Shown here one piece after another: positions 1 through 9,879 of a stretch of DNA of 64,000 nucleotides. Every line of letters starts with the position of its first letter. Within the stretch, counting starts at the first letter, position 1. The notes under the pieces are model-generated. The model was not told where the DNA came from and did not search any database. It saw only the letters and a list, made by a program, of their open reading frames with translations. The stretch comes from Caecitellus pseudoparvulus. Lineage: Eukaryota > Bigyra: Bicosoecida. The DNA is taken from assembly GCA_965644315.1 (NCBI GenBank), contig CBFFRQ010000062.1, positions 62,001 to 126,000 on the forward strand, read 5' to 3'. The position numbers were made by a program, and so were the translations under genes.

Positions 1-1313
1 AGTTCTCCGCCAAGGCAGACAACGGTGTGGTGCGTGCAACGCCGATGCAGGCGCGCCCCACTTCCAGCGTGTTACCCAAGCGCCACGTTGCACGTGCTGG
101 CGCACCGTGCTGACGTCGGTGGCACGCTTTGGACAGTGCTAGTGGTGTGCAGCTGTGTGCAGCGCCATCTTGGCGCCTTTCATGCTTCGCCGAGGCGTGC
201 ACGCTGCAGCAGCCGCAGAGTGTGCTGCTTGCCCAAAGACCGCAGACGTACCTCAAAACGCTCCCCCGGCACCGTGCTCCGCCTCTCCCCACGGCGCAGA
301 AGGTCACCCTGGATGGTGGCGTGAAGACCAAGGTCAAGGTGGACAAGGCCACCAAGGCCGAGTCCGTCTCCAAGACTGGCTCCACCTCCATCAAGCTGGA
401 GTACAAGAAGGTGAGTTGGTGGACGCCGAAGCGTTGAGGCAGCAACGCCAACGGCATGCTTGCGTTGCGCCTGCCACTGCCCCAGCACCGCCCGCCCCGC
501 GCGCGTGACAGACCCCCGTGTCTCTGGACAAGCTGGAGGTTGCCTCTGCCGGCACTGTCAAGGCTGACATCAGGTGCGTGCGCTGGAAGCGCCGGTCAGC
601 TTGCAGCGCTCGGCAGCACTGCACTTGCTCGCCCCCCTCCCAGCGTGCCCGACCTGGTGCCCAACACCAAGATCACCTTCAAGGTGGAGGACGGCCATGC
701 TGCTGGCGCCAACACCTCCGGCAAGTTCGGCGTGGAGACTGTGCAGGACTTCGGCGTCAGCGCCGGCGTCAAGGCTGAGCTGGACGCCGTGCAGGGCGAC
801 GGCTCCTTCTCCCTGCTGCTGAAGAAGTCTGGCGTCCTGGTGGGCGCCTCCACCGCCTTCACCACCCCCCTGGCCCCCGTGGCTGCCCCCGCTGAGGGCG
901 AGAAGGCCAAGGCCGCGTCCTTCGCCCTCACCGACTACGACGCCGTGCTGGGGTACACCACTGGCGCCGCCACCTTCGCCGTGCAGAGCGAGAAGAAGTT
1001 CTCCGCCGCCACCGGCTACGTGCACGCTGAGGTGACTCCCCAGGTGAAGGTTGCAGGCAAGGCCACCGTGTCCCTGGCCGGCAAGGCCAAGGGCCCCGGC
1101 TCCCCCATCAAGGGTGCCATCGGCGGCAGCTACGTCGTGGACAAGGACGTGACGCTGTACGGCGCCGTCTCCGACGCTGCTGTGCTGCAGGGTGCCGCTG
1201 TGCTGCAGGTGGCGCCCAAGGCCACCCTCACCGTGTACGGCGAGATCGACGCCCTGAACGTGGAGCAGGACGGCAAGCACTTCTTCGGCACCAAGCTGGC
1301 CCTGCGCGCGTAA
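1..1313 (+). CDS. VDAC: Voltage-dependent anion channel (mitochondrial porin), 5' end outside window
   Basis: This is a mitochondrial outer-membrane beta-barrel that passes metabolites such as ATP and ADP. Exons read as <1-26, 300-410, 512-573 and 644-1313, joined by GT-AG introns whose phases match; about 288 residues are visible. Alternating hydrophobic/polar strands, the run VPDLVPNTKITFK in mid-protein, and the C-terminus HFFGTKLALRA fit the porin_3 family. The start codon and the first N-terminal residues lie left of the window. The first donor (position 27) is the least certain boundary, chosen because it keeps phase 0. The gene converges on UTP18, with an AATGCATT palindrome between the two stop codons. 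Family assignment is firm; exact isoform is not decidable. Confidence 0.88.
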
Positions 1314-1383
1314 AGTGCGTGTGTACTGTGCACTCCGCTCCCTGCCTGCACCACCGGTGCCTGGTCGGGGGCGGGCCGCGACA

Positions 1384-1391
1384 AATGCATT
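1384..1391. terminator. AATGCATT palindrome, candidate shared 3'-end signal
   Basis: A perfect 8-bp palindrome lies between the convergent stop codons of the porin (1313) and UTP18 (1397). It reads AATGCA on both strands, the element that recurs after stop codons across this window. A role in polyadenylation is inferred. Confidence 0.5.
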
Positions 1392-1396
1392 CCAGC

Positions 1397-3113
1397 TCAC
1401 AGGGCCGTGTAGTGGTTCAGCGCGTACAGCAGCACCCGCCCCTTGTCGTTGCCCATGGCCAGGTAGGAGCTGTCTGGGGAGAACGCCACGCTCTCCACGT
1501 AGTGCAGGGGAGTGCCTGACGTGGGCCAGTTCTGGTACACCGTCCCGCTGGGCACGTGCAGCAGGCGCAGCTGGTCCTGTAGCCGGTGCGATGCCAGCGC
1601 CATCAGCTGCCCATCATGGTTGAAGGCCAGCGCGTCAATGGCAGTGGTCAAGTTCATCACTGCCTTACGGGGCTTCGTGCCGGCGGCGGCACTAGCACTG
1701 GTGCCGCTGGCCCCCAACGGCGCAAAGGCACCCCCCCCCCCACCGCCTCCACTGCCGCCGCTCCAGGCAGTGGGGGCGTCATACAGGTTCACGACGCCAG
1801 AGGCGGCCCCCACTGCAAAGACCCCCGTTGGCCTGTGCATGGCCACTGCAGTGCCTGCCGACAGCCCCTCATCCTCATGCCGCGCGAGGCACTTGCGTGT
1901 GCGCATGTCCCAGTGGTACACTTCTCCATCAGTGCCGACTGTGACGAGCAGCGTGCCATCAGGTGAGAAGCTGCCTGCACGCACCTGCCCGTTCATCTTC
2001 AGGGACCCCACCACCTGCTTGGTACTGGCTGCCACCAGCGCGATGCTGCCCTGCCGTCCGAAGAAAGCGTGGGCAGGTGAGAAGGCAGCTGACGCGGCGG
2101 GGCCCGCCACAGCCATGCTCTCCCAGGAGCGCTCAGTGCGGCCCAGCAGCCGCTCCACACGGCTGGTGGCGCCCGACTCCACGTCGTAGCAGTAGAAGAA
2201 AGGCCGCCTGCCCACGGCGATGACCTCGGCGCCACCCTGTGCGAAGCCTGCTGCCGTCACAGGCATGTCCGTGGTGAAGGCTGACGCCACCTTCCCATTG
2301 CGCTCGCCGTCGATGGCGAAGAAACGCAGGCGCTTGTCGTTGCTGCCCACCATGAGCAGACTGCGGGCGGCGTCTGGGTGCCACGCGACGCTGCGCACGA
2401 CACTGCGGGCGGGGTCGGTGATGTTGGCGTCCACACACCGTGTGACAGAGATGTGCGTCTTGCCCAGGCGGGCGGACTTGGCCAGGGCGGGTGCTGTGCT
2501 GCGCAGGGCAGCCTGCAGTGCCTCGCTCTCCCGCTCGCCCGACGCCACGGCAGCCCACGCCGTGTCACCCGCCGTGGACTCAAACCTGTGTCGCGCGTGG
2601 GTGGCGAGGGCAATGCAAGGGGACGGGGTTTGGCAGGGTGCAAGCTGCATGCCACGCACTGGGCCTTCAAGCGGGCTGCATACTCCTCCCCAGTCACAAC
2701 AGCCTCCTCCTCCGTGCGGCGAAGCTTGCGAGCGCGAGGGGCGGCAGCAATGTTCACTTGCAAACGAGCCTCCTGCTCGTCAGTCCAAGCTGCAGGCAGG
2801 GCAAAAGTGGGCGCCAGGTAAAGCAGCAAAGCTAGTGGCATGGACAGGAGCATGGCGTACCTGCTGCTCCCCCTGCTGGGGCGGCTGCGGCCTCCTCCTC
2901 TGTTCCGTGGGCACCATCAACTTCCGCAGCTCCGGCAGTGTCAATGGTGAAAAGGTCTTCCTCAGCCCAAGCACCCGCCTCCTCTGCTGCCACCGGCGCC
3001 GCAGCTTCATTGCCCAGCTGTGCTTCTAACGAGCTGTCGCCAAACACTGACGCAGCGAGCTTGGCCTCGTCAGCGTCTGCGCGCCGAGGGCGCTTTCGTG
3101 CCGCTGCTGCCAT
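1397..3113 (-). CDS. UTP18: UTP18 homolog, WD40 protein of the SSU processome
   Basis: Utp18 is a nucleolar WD40 protein of the U3 snoRNP/SSU processome that acts in 18S rRNA maturation. Exons (coding order) are 3113-2861, 2789-2660 and 2585-1397, giving 523 residues, close to the family's usual length. The N-terminus is basic then acidic, with a nuclear-type stretch RKRPRR. The C-terminal two thirds is a beta-propeller, for example SVAWHPDAARSLLMVGSNDK and SFSPDGTLLVTVGTDGEVY, ending GRVLLYALNHYTAL. The introns are 71 and 74 bp. The ATG at 3113 is chosen because it opens the basic N-terminus. It is divergent from the SH3 gene, across 375 bp. Confidence 0.85.
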
Positions 3114-3488
3114 GCTGCCAATTACCGCAGCACAGCTTCGAGTCTGCAGCTGCTCACGCTGTGAGTTGCGATGGCAGAGACGCTGGGCGAGGCAGAAAAG
3201 GGGCCACCTTGTTGAGAGCATTACACAGTGGGAAAGTGTGCCTGCGTGCTGCATGTTGGGCTGTGACTTCGGAAGGCAGCGCCCAGTGCAGACACCCGCT
3301 CGCAGCAATACCATGCACACGAGTCATCGCCACATCACGCTCGTGAAGTTTCTCTTCAAGGCTGCCTCCACAAGGTCTGGGCAGCTCGGCGGGTGCGCTT
3401 TGCCCCCTCCACACTGCACACAGGCACTTTGCTCAGTGCAAGGTGTGGCAGCTCCACTCGAAGCAGACCCCCCCAGCACACACCTGCC
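3114..3488. other. Divergent intergenic region UTP18 / SH3 gene
   Basis: This 375-bp stretch separates two divergently transcribed genes and should hold both promoters and 5' UTRs. I see no convincing coding exon, TATA box or repeat in it. Confidence 0.5.
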
Positions 3489-4313
3489 ATGGCGACACGA
3501 GGCCAGGTGCACGAGGTGCTGTATAAGTTCGATGCAGAGGCTCCCGAAGAGCTGAGCGTGCTGCCCAAGCAGCGGGTGCTCGTCATGCGTGCGTGTGGGA
3601 GGTGGGCAAACTCCGCACCTGCAACGCCCACGGCACGCCCCGCCCCCCCGCTACACCTGCAGCCGACGGCGACAAAAGCGACGGGTGGAGCTTTGTGGAG
3701 TTGATGGACTCCTCTGCCAAGACTGGCTTCGTGCCCACTCGTGCGTGGCACAGGACAGCGCCGCTTCTTTACCGCCCGGCCGCTGCGACACCCCGCCCCT
3801 GCCCTGCCCTCTGCAGAGTTCATCAAGGCAGTGCCAGGGGAGACAGCACTCCCTCACTCCGCCAGCGCCGAGGAAGAGGAGGCAGCGCCACAGCCCATGG
3901 CAGCGCCCACCCCCACGCAGGCCCCCTCCACAGAGCTCGTGCCGCTGGACGGTGCGACGGGGCAGCGGGCGCTGGAGGCAGCCGGGCAGCTGGTGGCGCC
4001 GTCGGACCCCCACACGGCGCCGGCGACAGAGGAGTTCTCGCACCTCTTCGCCACGCACGAGGTGTGGTACAAGCAGGCCTCGGAGCGGCGGCAGGCGACG
4101 TTCGCCGCCCTGAACACCGCCGTGACGGAGCTGACCACCAAGGCCGCCGACAGCGAAGCACGCACGGCAGGCCTGCTGGACCGCATCGCGGAGCTGGACT
4201 CCCTCATCGAGGACGAGCGGTGCAAGTGGGAGGAGAAGCTGCGGGAGGAGCAGGCGGCCCTGGCTGCTGGCACCGCCCTGCTCACGGACATCTCCTCGTC
4301 GGCGCAGAGCTGA
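3489..4313 (+). CDS. SH3-domain protein with C-terminal coiled coil
   Basis: A small adaptor-like protein of 224 residues from exons 3489-3588, 3663-3740 and 3817-4313; both introns (74 and 76 bp) start GTGCGTG and keep phase. Residues about 5-65 form an SH3 fold: VLYKFDAEAPEELSV (an ALYDY-like start), then DGWSFVEL and TGFVP before FIKAVPG. SH3 domains bind proline-rich peptides. A Pro/Ala/Glu linker follows, then a charged helical region (from about residue 130) with heptad-like spacing, probably a coiled coil. I do not recognise an orthologous family; endocytic or cytoskeletal adaptors are typical of this architecture, but that is only a guess. Confidence 0.7.
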
Positions 4314-4342
4314 GGGGGGTGAGGGGGGGCTCCACCTCGTCC

Positions 4343-4350
4343 AATGCATT
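4343..4350. terminator. AATGCATT palindrome, candidate shared 3'-end signal
   Basis: The palindrome sits almost midway between the convergent stop codons at 4313 (+) and 4378 (-), about 28-30 nt from each. It is the clearest example of one element positioned to serve two genes. Confidence 0.55.
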
Positions 4351-4377
4351 GTGGTGTGCTGCAGTGGGCGGCGGGGT

Positions 4378-5464
4378 TTACAGGAGGAAGGGGATGATGG
4401 CGGCGCGCTTGCGCAGGGAGGCGTCCTGCTTGACATACCCACGGTGCTTGCCGTTGGCCCACTGCCACATCTGCAGGAAGCCCACCAGTGTGAAGGCCCA
4501 CGCGAAGGGGATGTTGGTCATGACGGAGAAACCCACCCAGCCCAACACCTCGAAGAAGTAGTTGGGGCAGGAGCACAAGGCAAACAGGCCGCCGGTGGGG
4601 GGCATGCGCTCATCGCTGCCCTCTGCAGGGCGCATGCCTGCCAGCTGCAGGTGCACGGCCCCGTTCAGCAGCTCAGAGACGACGAAGATGGCCAGGCCCA
4701 CCTGCACAGCCAGGGGGTTGGGGTTGGGCGTGTACTGGGGGTGGCACAGCACCAGGCCCACGATGGCGCCGAAGGTCCAGTAGTAGATGCTGTTCTTGAA
4801 GAGGTTGCTCAGGGGCATGGTGGGGCGGCTGAACTTGTGCACGAACAGCGTCTCCAGCTCGCGCTTGAGGAAGTGCGCGCACCAGCACCAGAAGCCCAGG
4901 GTGGCGACGTCGCTCCACTCGCCCTGCACGGGGGCCAGGGACCAACCCTCCCCGAAGAGCAGGGCGGGACGCAGGGCGTACAGCATCATGATGAACAGCG
5001 GCCCCGCGTACTCGATGAGGAACACGCCACGGTAGGAGAACTGAGGGCCCATGTCCTTCAGCAGCAGCGTCTTGCCGGCCACCTTGTACTGTGCAGGGGG
5101 CAGGGCGTGTGAGGAGCAGCGGCTCGCCGCCGGAGCGAAGGACCAGCACGCACGTAGTCCAGCGTGCGCTGGCGCCCAGTCAGGCGGGTCACTTCGGGCT
5201 TGGCACCACCGGTGTCCTTCTCATACTTGATGCCCTGGCGGTACTTGTTCATGCCAGCTGTGAGGGGGAGGGCGGCGCAGCGAAGGGGCGTGCTGGTGGT
5301 GGCGCTGAACGGCGCTGCGCTCGCCCCACTCCGGCACAGCCTCACGCACTGAGCTTCTGCAGCTTCTCTGTCAGCTCCTCCACAGTGGTGCTGCCTGGCT
5401 CATCCAGCTCGTACTCCTTTGCGTCCCTGCGCTTGGACACAAGCTGCACCGTGAACTTCACCAT
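4378..5464 (-). CDS. TECR: Very-long-chain (trans-2,3) enoyl-CoA reductase
   Basis: This enzyme performs the last step of ER very-long-chain fatty acid elongation, NADPH-dependent reduction of trans-2-enoyl-CoA (TECR in animals, CER10 in plants, Tsc13 in yeast). Exons 5464-5350, 5257-5154 and 5088-4378 splice in phase to 309 residues, essentially the family length. Residues 1 to about 80 look like the ubiquitin-like N-terminal domain (MVKFTVQLVSKRRDAKEYEL). The rest is the steroid 5-alpha-reductase-type membrane domain: LLLKDMGPQFSYRGVFLIEY, LETLFVHKFSRPTMPLSNLF, CPNYFFEVLGW, and a C-terminus KHRGY...IIPFLL. Both donors are GTGCGTG. The exact length match makes the three-exon model strong. 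Confidence 0.93.
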
Positions 5465-6335
5465 GGCTGGTCTGGTGCGGAAATGGGACGAAGGCAACCA
5501 CGCCGAGGCGGACTGCACGGGCTACAGCGCGGCAGGCGGCGAAGTGTGCAATAGGGGGGGTCGTGGAAAGTGTTTCGTCCGAGTGTCCACACATCTTCAT
5601 CTTCTGCAGGCCGAGCATGCCCCCCACCACCTCCCTGGCGTTCGCATACTTGCTCACCCTTCGTTGGACCGCGAAGGCGCGACGTGCATGCGCTGTGTCT
5701 CATGCAGAATGCCTGGTCCACTTCAACACAGCACTGAGCGAGCAGCATCGTTCCGTACACCGCGTCTTGCGCTGTGCACTGCGCACTTCTCGTGCGGCTG
5801 CTTCTCGGGGCTAGGAGGCGCCGGACATCCTCCAGCACAGCAGAGCGCTGTGACGCAAAACAACACACACCGCTCGAACGCCGGTGGCCCGCGAATGGCC
5901 AACCACCGAGCATCAGCCCGTCGTCACGTGGATCTCTTTTGCTTGGCTCCCGGACCAACATAGACACGGCCAGCCGCTCCACGGCTTGCGCCAGTTCCTG
6001 TGAGTGTCAAGGCGTCAGCGTGTCAGCGCCAGCCGCCGGCCTTGCACAGTCAGCCACCGCCGCCAACGGCGTGCGGCGCACCTGAATGCCACTGAGAAGA
6101 TTTTCTTGCCTGTGTTTTTGTCTGTTGCGGCTGGTCAATGCCGGGGCATGCGCTGGGCGCCCGTGGCGAGCCCTCGCAACCTTTCAAATCGCTTTGCCGT
6201 TGGCCGAAGCACTTGACACACCAGCGGCACTTTCACCTGGCTGCACGCGCGCCTAGGGCCTGAACTCCCACACCCCTTCGTCCACCACAGGTACACGTCC
6301 TAACTCAGTGCACGGCTTGTTTTCTGCGGCGCGCC
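5465..6335. other. Long divergent intergenic region, no supported gene
   Basis: About 870 bp separate the divergent start codons at 5464 (-) and 6336 (+). Open frames here have no ATG-initiated, splice-consistent reading and no recognisable domain. The stretch probably contains two promoters and 5' UTRs, possibly with a non-coding 5' exon. Confidence 0.5.
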
Positions 6336-8077
6336 ATGAGCTCCCCGACCCCTCCGCGCTCCCGTGTGTCGACGGGCGATGCGGCTGCGCGGCCGCCGGC
6401 TTTGAACCGGCGCCGGGAAGACCCCTCCAGTGCTGACGGCATCCAGGCAAAGGAGGCAGCTGACATGTTGCTGGGCTTGTGTGGCGAAAATCGCTCCCCC
6501 TCCAGCGTGCACTCGGGTGACAGCGCGGCTGTGTTCACCAGGACTGGCCCCCGCGTGCCCGGTGGTGTGGGTGGCGCCCCAACTTCCGCACCTGGCCACA
6601 GCAGCGCAGTGGCTGGCGGCAGGTCCACATTGCCCCCCACCACCTCAGACGTCTCCCTGGACCGCACGTCCCTCATGTCCCCCGAGGGCCGCCGGCGCAG
6701 TGGCGGCATGGCCTCGCCCCTGGCTGTCCCCCCCCTCTCCGCCAGCTCTGTGGCCAGCTCCCTGCATCGCGGCGGCGGCGCTGGTCTGCCCACGCCCATG
6801 CACGTGGGCGGCATGGGCGCGCTGGGCTCCCCTGCCTTCCCGGGGTCCTTCTGGCCCCCCATGATGCCGTCTGCCCCCCTGAACATGACGGCAGTGCCTG
6901 GCTTCGCCGGGCTGGCCACTGGCTCCGCAGGCATGCCCCCCGCCTCCGTCCCCTTCTCGCCCCAAGACGTCAGCCTCACTGCCGCAGCAGCCGAGGCAGG
7001 CATCTCCCCTGCTGACCTCCTAGCCGTGGCGCAGGCCTTGAAGGCGCGCCAGGCCAGCCTCCAGTTCGCCCAGACTGCCAAGGCGCTCACCTTCACCGCC
7101 CCAGACGCGCCACCCGCCACGACAGCAACGCAGAACACAGCCAAGCGCAGGCGCAGTGGGGCTGCCAGCGATGCCGGCTCCTCTCAGAGTGGTGCCCGGG
7201 CCAAGGCCCCCCGCCGCCGCAGCTCGGCCAGCCACCCCGCCGTGCAGCGTTTCGCGACGACGGTGAACCGGCGGTCTGACTTCCGCGTGCCTGTGGAGGC
7301 GGTGCTCCGGTTCCAAGGCGCCAAGGTGTTCCAAACCGCCTCCAGAGGCGTGTACGTGTCCGCCACGGCCGATGCTCGGGTCATGGACGGGGACCTGCGG
7401 GTGGCACTGCTGGCCGTGACCCCCCCCGCACCCCCCTCATCCCCCCCAGACCCATCCCGGCAGATGCAACCCACCCTCCCCCCAAGGCCTCCCCCACTAG
7501 CACTGGCAGCGACTGTGCCGCATCCGATGCAGGCAGCGTGACCAGCGAGGGGCTGGGCACCTCCCTGCGCAACGGGGTCATGGGCCTGCCTGAGCGAGAC
7601 CCCGCCTCCACCCCCCCTGCAGTGCTGGAGGCTGACGCCAGTGTGCTGGTGCAGCGCATCGTGCTGGCTTCTGGCCTGCCAGGTGAGGTGTTCGGGGCGG
7701 AGCGCCTGGCCGAGCTGCGTGGCGCGGGGGTGACGCCCTGCACCTCCCGCAGCAACGTGGACGAGCGGGGGCTGGAGATGTACTCCCTGGGCAAGCAGCT
7801 GTGGCTGGCGTGGACGCAGCTGCACTGCTTGAAGCCCTTCCCCTCGCCGTACCTGTCGGCGCTCATGCGCCACGTGACAGCCTTCACACGCCGCAACGAG
7901 GTGGACCTGTTCAGGAACTACCGGCGGCGGCACCTGGCAGGCGTGCTGGATGCGGTGCGGGAGGCGGCTGCGGTCACGGGTGTGCGCGTCGTGTCCCCCA
8001 ACGGCAAGGGCACCGGTATGACACCGGGCCTGGCCAGCGGGGGGGGGCGAGGCTCCAAGCGTCCGCGAGAGGTGTGA
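6336..8077 (+). CDS. Disordered, basic-patch hypothetical protein
   Basis: The family is not recognised. The model is 6336-7415 joined to 7487-8077 through a 71-bp GTGACC...AAG intron, giving about 556 residues. This junction is the weakest part: the reading frame must change near 7400-7500, and the chosen sites restore phase. The first 260 residues are Ser/Pro/Gly-rich and probably disordered. A nuclear-type stretch (KRRRSG, then APRRRSS) follows. The region FRVPVEAVLRFQGAKVFQTA and the C-terminal helices (LWLAWTQLHCLKPFPSPYL, then FRNYRRRHLAGVLDAVREA) look structured. It ends in a basic KRPREV. A nuclear role is plausible from the basic patches only. Confidence 0.55.
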
Positions 8078-8090
8078 CACGCACCCGAGC

Positions 8091-8096
8091 AATGCA
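8091..8096 (+). terminator. AATGCA element after stop codon
   Basis: AATGCA lies 14 nt after the TGA at 8077 and fits the recurrent 3'-end element of this window. Confidence 0.4.
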
Positions 8097-8379
8097 TGCC
8101 AACCCACACAATACACCTGCGTACAATACACCAGGATAGCCGGCTGCTCCTGACGCCCTCCTGCATGTGCGCCGGCAGCCGTGCCAGGGCCGGCCACCGC
8201 CGTTCCTCAGGCGGGCCATGCAACGGGCACACAGCCCAAAAGCACCAGCGGTCGGCGCAGCAGCACCAGCACGGGGGTCTCCCCGCAGCATGCACACGCT
8301 ACCTTGCTGCCTGCATGGGACAGGGGGCTCCTCCAGGAAGGAGCGCGGCTGGGCAGAGGCGCTGCACCGCCTGCGGAAA

Positions 8380-9732
8380 ATGGTGGCCACACTGAGGAAG
8401 TACCCACTGTGTGTGGCGGCGCTGCTGCTGGTCGGTCTGCTGTGCAGCACGCTGGCCGCTGGCGGCCGGTACAGCTGGGCCGGGTCAGAGGAAGCCTTTG
8501 CTGCGCAGTGGAGAGCCCGGTATGCGGGTCTGCTGGCCCTGCCCCGTGCGCCGCCTGTCGAAGTCATCCAAGCTGCGCCACACCACGCCTGGCGCTCGTC
8601 GCCGCCGGTGGGGGCCCAAGACGGACACATCTGTGCTGGCATCCTGAGCGACAGGCGGGAAGACCCCTACGTGTACCGGACGTTGGAGTCCCTGGTCACG
8701 AAACGCGCAGCGAAGGAGCTGCCATTGTCCTTGGTGCTCTTCGCGACGCCGCCGGACGGCTCCGTGGAGACAGTCGCCGCTGCGGCAGCCCCCGGCTCGC
8801 ACTCTTCAGACCGCTTGGCGGCAGCGGGGTACACTGTCGTGCGCATGGACCAAGCCTTCCCGCCTGACCTGACTGCTCCGCAGCGCTACGGCCACGCGCT
8901 GCAGTGGATGGCGCAGCATGACCAGGGGGAGTGTTCCGTGTTCCTCATGCTGGAAGACGACGGCTATGCTGCCGCTGCGTGGGACGTCGCGCTCATGGCG
9001 GCTTTGGGGCGGCTGCAGGCCCACGACGGCCTCTGGCTGTGGCTCAAACTCATGATGCCTGACAACTACGCTGGGTGGGCCAGCACGCCCAGCTCCATGG
9101 CGCTCCTGCTAGGCCCCCCTCTGCTGCTGGCGCTGCTGGTGTGGGCGCTGCTGGTGAAGACCGGCACTGGCCTGGGGCACGCCACTGCCACCAGCGCAGT
9201 GGTGGCGGGTGGGATAGCTCTGCTCCTGCATGCGGCTGGGCGACAGCACCTGCCCTCCCCCGTCAACCGCATGGCCCACTTGGGCCTGCAGCGGTACTCC
9301 CAGCCGTGCTGCATCGTGGCGCAGGCGTACAACCCGGCCACAGTGTCGTTGCTGGCTCCCTGCCTGGCTCAGGCGGCTGACGAGCGGCATGCCGACATGG
9401 CCCTCATGCCCTGCCTGCAGCGCACCGCGACACTGGCCCAACACACGTACCTGCTGCTGCCGGACTTGTTCCAACACATTGGCGTGCGCTCCTCCAAGAA
9501 CTGCACCGTTGTGGGGCAGAACTGCTACACGCTGCGAGTGGCGGGGCAGTTCCTGGACGAGCGCTTGGCTGGGCAGGCGCGGGAGGAGGGGCTGCGGCAC
9601 GCAGCTGTGCAGGGATTGGGGGGGGGTGCTTGGTCCCACGCGGCGCTCATGCTGGCGCGCGAGCAAGTGGAGACGTGGATGGGCGGCTGGCTGGCCAGCC
9701 TGCCCCCTGCGCCAGCCCTGGAAGAGTACTGA
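8380..9732 (+). CDS. PGAP4-like (TMEM246-like) GPI side-chain glycosyltransferase
   Basis: PGAP4 is a Golgi enzyme that adds GalNAc to the first mannose of GPI anchors. It is unusual in having a transmembrane hairpin inserted in its GT-A fold. The same plan is visible in 450 residues: a signal-anchor (about 9-27, CVAALLLVGLLCSTLAAGG), a luminal domain with the acidic motif LMLEDDGY (E192-D193-D194), then two closely spaced hydrophobic segments (about 240-262 and 266-285), then a Cys-containing C-terminal part with PCCIVAQAYNP and LLPDLFQHIGVRSS. The ATG at 8380 is chosen because it directly precedes the anchor; the frame stays open up to 8167. The sugar specificity in this organism is inferred from the family. 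Confidence 0.72.
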   Translation: MVATLRKYPLCVAALLLVGLLCSTLAAGGRYSWAGSEEAFAAQWRARYAGLLALPRAPPVEVIQAAPHHAWRSSPPVGAQDGHICAGILSDRREDPYVYRTLESLVTKRAAKELPLSLVLFATPPDGSVETVAAAAAPGSHSSDRLAAAGYTVVRMDQAFPPDLTAPQRYGHALQWMAQHDQGECSVFLMLEDDGYAAAAWDVALMAALGRLQAHDGLWLWLKLMMPDNYAGWASTPSSMALLLGPPLLLALLVWALLVKTGTGLGHATATSAVVAGGIALLLHAAGRQHLPSPVNRMAHLGLQRYSQPCCIVAQAYNPATVSLLAPCLAQAADERHADMALMPCLQRTATLAQHTYLLLPDLFQHIGVRSSKNCTVVGQNCYTLRVAGQFLDERLAGQAREEGLRHAAVQGLGGGAWSHAALMLAREQVETWMGGWLASLPPAPALEEY

Positions 9733-9773
9733 GCCCGTCAACACATCACAAGCGCCGTAAGTGCCCTGCATGG

Positions 9774-9779
9774 AATGCA
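9774..9779 (+). terminator. AATGCA element after stop codon
   Basis: AATGCA lies 42 nt after the stop at 9732. The ATG within it opens the downstream frame but is probably not the translation start used. Confidence 0.35.
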
Positions 9780-9879
9780 AACACTTTCGCGTACATTGTC
9801 TGTGTCGTTGTTGTCCCTTCGTCTGCGCCCTGCAAAGCCAGGCAGCTGTGTGCAAACGGCTTTGGCGTGTTGCGGAAGC

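Noticed and set aside
570-1400. Minus-strand open frame over the porin gene
   Set aside because: Gly/Leu/His-rich shadow of the porin's large exon.
5400-5657. Small minus-strand protein beginning SKYANAREVVGGMLGLQ
   Set aside because: The apparent start is GTG within a donor-like GGGTGAGCAAG; there is no ATG or consistent upstream exon.
8167-8379. 71-codon N-terminal extension of the PGAP4-like protein
   Set aside because: Pro/Ala/Arg/His-rich and without a targeting pattern; the ATG at 8380 directly precedes the signal anchor.
9775-9879. ATG at 9775 as the ATPase start
   Set aside because: It lies inside the AATGCA element 42 nt after the upstream stop; the ATG at 9880 leaves a cleaner transit peptide. 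Not fully excluded.
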